NCBI GenBank assembly: GCA_002917775.1
Contig: KZ627154.1
Location: forward strand, 1-64,000
Direction: 5' to 3'
From: Glaciozyma antarctica PI12
Taxonomy: Eukaryota > Basidiomycota > Microbotryomycetes > Kriegeriales > Camptobasidiaceae
Length of the DNA stretch: 64,000 nucleotides
Each line of letters starts with the position of its first letter. Within the stretch, counting starts at the first letter, position 1. The position numbers and the translations under genes were made by a program. Shown one piece after another: positions 57,925 through 64,000 of this stretch. Below the pieces are notes generated by a model, which was given only the letters and a program-made list of their open reading frames with translations, was not told the origin of the DNA and did no database searches.

Positions 57925-59987
57925 ATGGGATGCGGAGGATCCAAGGCCGCTGAGGCGGATTACCAGACTGCAGTCAAGGAGAAGAGGGCGGAGGAGGAGA
58001 AGGTCGCGGCGAGGTGAGTGGCTTGACTGGGGTTCGGGAGGGGTGGTTTGGGGTCGGAGGTGGGAGGCGGTGAGGGTGGTGAGCTGGGGCGTGTACTGGG
58101 CGGGGCGGGCAGGGCGTAGAGGGAGGAGAGGCGCTGGGTGGTGGAGCGGGAGGGGAGGAGGAGGAGATGGTGGAGGTGGCTTGGCTGTGAGCAGACTACC
58201 GCTACGAAGCTCCGGAGCGTGCTCCGTGCACTTCGAGGGACTCTATCAAGTATGGGGAGCAGCGTACTCGCTTCCCAGCTGTCTCAGGACCTGGAATCCT
58301 GCCCCTTCACTCCCCCGCACTCTCGGCGACCTACTCACTGACGTCCTCCCTCCTCCCAGGCGCGAAGTCAAGCTCCTCCTCCTCGGTACCGGTGAATCAG
58401 GAAAGGTGCGTTCCTCCGGTCCCGAACGCGGGGAACGAGCTGATTGTTCGTGCGTGCAGTCGACAATTCTCAAGCAGATGCGTTTGCATCATGTAGGAGG
58501 GTATACGGACGAAGAGCGTGATGGGTATCGAGAGATCGTGTATGCCAACCTCGTGCGTTCCCTCTCTCTCTCCCCCTCGTCGTCGTCCGGAGCAGCAGCT
58601 CCCTCCCCATCCCCCTCCCCCACCCCTCCTCTGCGCTCTCCGCACCTCTCCCCTCGCCCCACTAACGCCCTCCCCCCAGATCCAATCCATGCAAGTCGTC
58701 ATCGAAGCCCTGCACGACCTCTCCATGCCCATCCCTCCCCACCTAACCTCCGCCGCCTCGTACCTCATGTCCATCCGCGTCTCAGCCCACGACCCCTGTC
58801 CTCCCATGCTCGATCGACAAGTCACTCGCGCCTTGATGAGCCTGTGGGAGGACCCACAGACGAAAGCGTGCGTGATGAAGAGTCGCGAGTTTCAGTTGAA
58901 TGATAGTGCGAGCTAGTGAGTTCGTGTCTTTTGGTCCGAGAGGGAGGAGCTGATGGGCGTGTAGTTACTTTGATGATGCGGCGCGGATCGGGGCTCAGGA
59001 TTATATCCCCTCGGATCAGGATATTCTGCGATCACGCGTCAAGACGACGGGGTTGACAGAAGAGCACTTCACCGTCGGACTGGTACGTCGCCACCCACTG
59101 CTTCTCTGGTCCACCGTTGACTCTCCTTCCACAGCTGCAGTACGTTGTATTCGACGTCGGAGGACAGCGGAGCGAGCGGAAGAAGTGGTGCGTCCCTCGT
59201 CAGCTCTTTGGCGAGCGCAAAACTGACCTCGACCGTGACGCAGGATCCACTGCTTCGAGAACGTCAACGTCCTCATCTTCCTCGTCGCCATTTCCGAATA
59301 CGATCAAACGCTCTACGAGGGTGCGTCCCCTTTCGTCGGTGGGAGAGGATTTGGCTGATACGAGAGGCGCAGATTCCGATGTTAATCGCATGAACGAGGC
59401 GGCGGGATTGTTCGAGTCTATCTCCAACTCTCGGTACGCTTCCTTGCTCCTTCTAAGGAGCGCTTCCTGATGTAGCGACGCAGGTGGTTCGCTCAGTCCT
59501 CTGTTATCCTCTTCCTTAACAAAAGTAAGTCCTCTCCCTCCTCTCCTCCCCGGTCCTTCGCTGACACCTCCACCACAGCCGATCTCTTCAAAGCCAAGCT
59601 CATCACCGCGCCCATCTACGAGTACTACAGCGACTACGAAGGACCTAGCGATTACCCCACTGCTTCCGAGTACATGAGTTCCAAATTGTTCGTCCCTTCT
59701 TCTTTGTGCGCGGGGGTGGGGCTGATGGAGTGATGTAGCCGGCCGTTGTACCGGAATGGATCGGCGCATCCTTTGCATGTTCATCTCACTTGTACGTCCC
59801 TCCGATGGATCTGGGAGAGGAGAAGCTGACCCGTCGCAGGCGCGACTGATTCGGAGCAGCTCAAAGTCGTTTTCGGAGCTGTGGAGGAGAGTATCATGAC
59901 TGCTTCCCTTCTACAATCGGTACGTCCTTCTTCCGCGACGAGAGGGGAAAGGGAGAGCTGATGTGGTTGCGGTAGGGGATCTTGTAG
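57925..59987 (+). CDS. Heterotrimeric G-protein alpha subunit 1
   Basis: Start [20 protein letters not shown] has Gly2 for myristoylation and Cys3 for palmitoylation. About ten exons. G1 is [18 protein letters not shown]2 comes after [13 protein letters not shown] (the conserved R and T), G3 is [15 protein letters not shown] with the catalytic Gln, G4 is FLNKTDLFKAK and G5 is [12 protein letters not shown]. The protein ends SLLQSGIL. Intron 1 (58014-58359) is 346 nt and the rest are mostly about 50-110 nt. It is followed by a second G-alpha gene on the same strand 620 bp on. The helical-domain segment between [11 protein letters not shown] and [10 protein letters not shown] is unusual. I do not assign a fungal Gpa number. 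Confidence 0.94.
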
Positions 59988-60607
59988 ATTGCTTTCGCAT
60001 ATCGACTTGTCTTTGAAGAGGAGGAGGACGAGTACATTTATGAATTGTGCATTTCGGTGGTTGTAGGAAGGGTGGAAAGAACTATTGTATCTGGCGTTGG
60101 TGCGGAGGTTCGTGTGCGGAGTGGCTGCTCTTCGTGTGGCAGATGAGCTTCTGGTTTCAGTCGGGGCTCGCTCGCGTCGGTTGACTGCTCGTACACACTG
60201 CTCGCTCGTTCCGGAGGGTCGGGAAGGAGGAGCGGAGGAATGAGTTGGGGTGAGGTCGTTCTGCGAAGCTCGCTCCGTTCCTGCTCTCCCTCACTCGGGC
60301 CTCGATGCTAACGCAGCCAGATACGAACACACAGGGGTGTCAGACTATACTGGGTGGCTACACAGCAATACGGAGCCGAGGACGTCCACTGCGAACCGAG
60401 ATAGTTCGAAACGCCGGGGACGAGAGAGCAGGTCCGTCCTCGCCTCGAAGTCGCGTAATTCCTTTCGACTTCCGCTGTCCTCGGCTGTCCTCGGCTCCCC
60501 CGCCACCCCAGCACCGCTCCCAGCTCCACACCCACCTCTCAACCACAGCCCCGCCGCCCCCGTCAGCGCGCGAGCATTCCTCCTCCTCCGGGCTTGAAAA
60601 AAGGACG
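59988..60607. other. Spacer between the two G-alpha genes
   Basis: 620 bp, no gene recognised; presumably the 3' region of the first gene and the promoter of the second. Confidence 0.4.
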
Positions 60608-62434
60608 ATGGGCTGCATAACTTCCAAGGTTCACGAAGCGGGATCAGCAGAGGAGCGCCGAGCGAGCGCCAGGATTGACGCCGAGCTGCGTAGGGCGCGC
60701 GAGGAGGCGAGGTGCGTTGCGCGTCCCTTGACGAGCTCGTCTGGGCGTGGCGGCTGACCAGAGGTTTGGGACGCAGGCAGGAGGTCAAGATGCTTTTGCT
60801 AGGTACGTTCCTGTGGTGGGAGATGGAGAGGGGGGAGCTGATGAGTGCGTAGGGGCGGGGGAGAGTGGTAAGTCGACGTTTGTCAAGGTGGGACTCTCTC
60901 GCTCGCGGGGAAGGGAGGGACGCTGATGGAGCTGTTTGCAGCAAATGCGACTCATCTACCGCGAGCCTTTCTCCGATGCCGAGCGCGAAGCCTTTCGCGA
61001 AGTAGTCTTCGCCAACGCCATCCAGTCGATGCAGGTACGACCCTCCCCCTTCCTCCCTCTAGCCTGCTAAGATCAGTCCCCAGGTCGTTCTCCGAGGATT
61101 CGACGACCTTCACATCCCTCTCCCACCCTCCCTCCAGCCTCTTTCCAACTTCCTCCTCTCGCTGGACGAGGAACAGACGGAGCAGCATTCTCGATTCCTC
61201 CATCCCCAGATCGGGGAGACGATCATCCTCCTCTGGCAAGACCCGAGTACGCGCGAGGTGGTTCGTCAGTCGAACCGACTGCAGTTGAACGACAGTGCGA
61301 GCTAGTACGTCCCCTCCTCCCCGCTCGGTGCGAAGGCTTACTTCGGTCGCAGTTTTTTCGATGAGATGCCGAGGATTGGGAGTGACGGATACGTGCCGAG
61401 TGATCAGGATATTCTGAGGACGAGGGTGAGGTCGACGGGGATTACGGAGGAAAGGTTTAGGTTGGAGGCGCATGTTCTGCGAGTGTTTGATGTGTGATGT
61501 GGGAGGGCATGAGAGGAAGAAGTGGTGCGTTCGTTCTTTCGGGTGGCAGGTTGAGGGGAGCTGACTGTCCCTCGCAGGATACATTGCTGTGCGCTCGACT
61601 CTGGATGATGCGGTGTGGAACGCTGATGGGTCGCGCGCAGTTGAGAACGTTCAAGTTCTCGTCTTCGTCGTCGCGCTCAACGAAGTCCGTCTTCCTCGGT
61701 CTCGTCTCTAGGCCCCACTAACGAAATCTCCGACAGTATGACCAAATGCTGTGGGAGGACGAGACGATCAACCGTCTTGACGAAGCGACGATGGTTCGCC
61801 CTCGCTCCTTTCGCAGTCTTCGCTCGCTGACCCCGGCTCGCAGCTTTTCGAATCCATCGCCAACTCTCGGTACGTCCTATTTCGTATATTATATCGTTCG
61901 AGTCTCTCGTTGCTGAAGCCACCGCGCACTCAGTTGGTTCGAAAAGTCCGCCTTCGTTCTTCTCCTCAACAAAATCGATCTCTTCAAAGGTTCGCCCGCT
62001 CTCTCGCTACGGGCAGCAAACACTGACCTTTCTCGCGACCACAGCGAAGCTCAAAGTCTCACCTCTCTCGCTCTACTTCCCCGACTACACCGGCAACGAT
62101 TCGTGCGTCTCCTCCCCCTTTGTCTCACGCCCATTCTTACGCACCTTCTCGCAGCTTGAGTGCCGGTCGATATCTCAGCGAAAAATTTGCTTCCCTCGAT
62201 CACAAGAAGGACCGCGGTCGTCCTTTCTACTGCCACTTCACCGTGCGTCCTCCCGCGTCCAGTTCGGTAGCGAGAAGCTGACTCCAAGAAAAGTGCGCGA
62301 CGGACACGGCGCAGGTCAAAGTCGTTATTGGAGCCGTGATGGATACTGTCATCCATGGCCTTCTCTCCGAGGTGCGTTTCGTCGTTGGCGCGAGGAGCGA
62401 GAGCTGATGAGGTTCGCAGGTCGGGTTGATGTAG
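60608..62434 (+). CDS. Heterotrimeric G-protein alpha subunit 2, divergent, with a 7 bp duplication
   Basis: Start MGCITSKVHEAGSAEE, with lipidation residues Gly2 and Cys3. G1 is LLLGAGESGKSTFVKQM, G2 lies in SDQDILRTRVRSTGIT, G4 is LLNKIDLFKAK, G5 is TCATDTAQVKVV and the end is LLSEVGLM. Two things are odd. The switch II region reads FDVGG-H-ERKKW where the first copy has [13 protein letters not shown], so the catalytic Gln is absent. Just before it, a 7 bp tandem duplication (GATGTGT GATGTGG, 61489-61502) puts a stop in frame; without the extra 7 bp the alignment with G-alpha 1 is gapless up to DVGG. A 51 nt intron inside IHC-F-ENV restores the next block. All other splices keep phase. It may be a real but recently damaged gene, a polymorphism or an assembly error. 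Confidence 0.88.
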
Positions 62435-63601
62435 CTTCGAGTCCTTGCCCTTGCTCCGCTTTCTGTGCGTTCTCCTTCTTCGCCGTTGAAGGAAGGGCTG
62501 ACGATGTACGCTTCACAGCTTGCTTTATCGCTTGCATCCCCATATCTTGAGCTGCGTTGCGAGGACCGTCGGTGCGCTGGCACCACAGTTGGCGCTCCTC
62601 CTTTCGCTGCACACCCCCTTAGTCTGTGATAATCCACTCCTCCCTTTGCGCTTGCTTTCGTGGAAAAGGAGGACGACGAGAGGGGAGCACTGGCTTCGCA
62701 TGGGAGCAAAGACTTCTCACGCGAGAACGGCTCGTCTTCTGAATAGCTTGCCCGCGCAAGTACAGGTGCTCGCTTGGTATTCAAACTTCGACGAGCTCCC
62801 AGCTCCAGTGTGCTCAGTGCAGAAAAAGACTCGCACTCAGAGTTCACTCAAACATCTCGCCTCGCTCCGCAGAGTTGGGCTCAACTCCTCCGCAAGCCAG
62901 TCTTCATATTCTGCAGCGTAGTTCCTCTGGCATCTATACTAGGCTCCAGCTCGTCGTCCTCCCCGTTCGAATTTAAGTCGAGCGGATATCCGGCGCCAGG
63001 CACAGTAGACTGCGTTCTCTCCCAAGCTCTCACTTCTCTTCCTCAGATGGCGTTCTCCTTTCCCGCTCACGCCTCACGCAGATCTTGCCCCTAGGTAGAC
63101 CACGAACGTACGCCCGCGCCGCAGCAGCGACGAGCAGTCGGCGGCGCAGACTCAAGGGCCAGTCGTGCTGCGGCGAGGTAGAGCCACGACCGTCGGTGCT
63201 TGGTGGAGGAGGCGCGCTGCCTGCTGCTCACTAGGATGGGATCACCTCGGAGCCCTGGTGACTGGGTTCCCCTCATCGTTCGCGCCGCCGGGTCGCCAGC
63301 ACTCGACGATCCGCGCGCAACCTCCCCCTCTCTCCCGCTCTCTCCTCGCCAGCTCAACAACCCCGGCTTCCCCTTCCACTCTCCCACCAGCACCTCCCCT
63401 TTCGCCTCTCCTACCAGCCCGAGCCTCAGCAGCGTCTTCAGTCAGTACCGCCTTGGAGCTCCCGCCTTGGATGGAGGACGAGGGCTTCTTCACCGCTCGC
63501 CGGGGAGCGGTACACGAGCTGGGGTATCGGGGGAGGGGAAGAGACCCGCGCACGTACGGAGGAGGAGCTCGACGGCTATACTGGAGGTGGGAGGGAGTGA
63601 G
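62435..63601. other. Gene-free or 5' region before the last gene
   Basis: 1.17 kb with open frames that look like chance frames. Part of 63250-63600 may hold 5' exons of the last gene: a frame near 63480-63590 reads RTRASSPLAGERYTSWGIGG and then TEEELDGYTG, but I could not find a convincing splice to the next frame. Confidence 0.35.
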
Positions 63602-64000
63602 ATGGAGCGGGTCCCCAGCTTGACGAGCTTGATGGACGAGCGGAGGGGCAGCCTCTCCAAGCAGCGCCAGTGGGACTACAGCAAGCGCAAGCTTCTCCTG
63701 ACCTTCCTCACCCGCTCCGCCCTCATCGTCTTCATCACCTTCACCCTCCTCCTCGCCGCCCGACACTTTCGTCTCTCCCACCTCCCGACTCTCGCAACAA
63801 TACCCTACCAAACCTCCTCCCATCCACGCACTCCTTCGACGGCCGACCGATCCTCCTTCGCCGACTTCCTCACTACGCGCCTAGGGTCTCGCTTCTCCAC
63901 CCCCTCCCTCGTCACGCCTTCGCATCTCTGGCTCACGACAGCCACGAGCACGAGTATACGATTGAGCGCACGTCATCTGCGCGCATTCGTACAAGGGCTG
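63602..64000 (+). CDS. N-terminal part of a type II membrane protein (cut by window end)
   Basis: From ATG 63602 the frame reads MERVPSLTSLMDERRGSLSK, a basic stretch (KQRQWDYSKRK), one membrane helix LTRSALIVFITFTLLLAARH and a lumenal part with FADFLTTRLGSRFSTPSLVT and PSHLWLTTATSTSIRLSARH. It is open to the end of the window. A short cytosolic tail plus a signal-anchor is typical of Golgi glycosyltransferases, and the LWLTxA...LRAFVxGL pattern would fit a nucleotide-sugar transferase, but this is a guess. The true start may lie in an upstream exon. Confidence 0.5.
   Translation, partial: MERVPSLTSLMDERRGSLSKQRQWDYSKRKLLLTFLTRSALIVFITFTLLLAARHFRLSHLPTLATIPYQTSSHPRTPSTADRSSFADFLTTRLGSRFSTPSLVTPSHLWLTTATSTSIRLSARHLRAFVQGL

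Overview
The window is the end of a chromosome from a GC-rich basidiomycete yeast, most likely a red-yeast-type Microbotryomycete (Rhodotorula/Sporobolomyces-like). The evidence is a CCCTAA telomere tract at base 1, genes broken by many 50-100 nt introns with GTGCGT/GTACGT/GTGAGT donors, CTGAC/CTAAC branch sites and CAG acceptors, and housekeeping proteins of clear fungal type. Exon structures below were read by eye from splice signals and family alignment, not from transcripts. No tRNA, rRNA, CRISPR array or intact transposon was recognised.

Layout. 1-119 telomere; 120-1341 short subtelomere; PRMT1 arginine methyltransferase (+); an unrecognised conserved-looking gene (-); sorting nexin SNX3 (+); a questin-oxidase-like/AflY gene (-); a 2.3 kb gap with a possible DNA-transposon scrap and a hairpin; a small protein with a C-terminal Cys/Trp motif (+); a P5B ATPase of the Ypk9/ATP13A2 type (-); MIA40 (+); a tiny mitochondrial membrane protein (+); a NIPA-type Mg2+ transporter (-); protein phosphatase 5 (-). 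From 30 to 52 kb lies a mirror-image arrangement of paralogues: Zn2Cys6 factor 1 (-), purine nucleoside phosphorylase (+), annexin A (+), an acidic protein (-), the SNARE Bos1 (+), an orphan seven-helix membrane protein (+), annexin B (-), an unrecognised gene (-), Zn2Cys6 factor 2 (+). Then follow a small mitochondrial protein (-), sideroflexin (+), a small protein with a split 5' exon (+), two tandem G-protein alpha subunits (+,+) and the start of a type II membrane protein that leaves the window.

How the genes relate. There is no obvious metabolic cluster. Several themes recur: mitochondrial import and membrane proteins (MIA40, sideroflexin, two or three tiny membrane proteins), vesicle traffic and membrane binding (SNX3, Bos1, annexins), and signalling (two G-alpha genes, a possible seven-helix receptor, PP5, PRMT1).

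The most unusual feature is intron size. Most introns are about 50-100 nt, but SNX3, MIA40, Bos1, sideroflexin, factor 2, the gene at 55.3 kb, the questin-oxidase-like gene and, less strongly, PP5, G-alpha 1 and NIPA each carry one 5'-proximal intron of about 270-1550 nt. The large ones hold unique non-coding sequence, some with strong hairpins. At matching intron sites in two paralogue pairs one copy is short and the other long (50 versus 677 nt; 65 versus 346 nt), so these introns look secondarily enlarged. Two genes (the P5B ATPase C-terminus and G-alpha 2) contain apparent small insertions that could be real or assembly errors.
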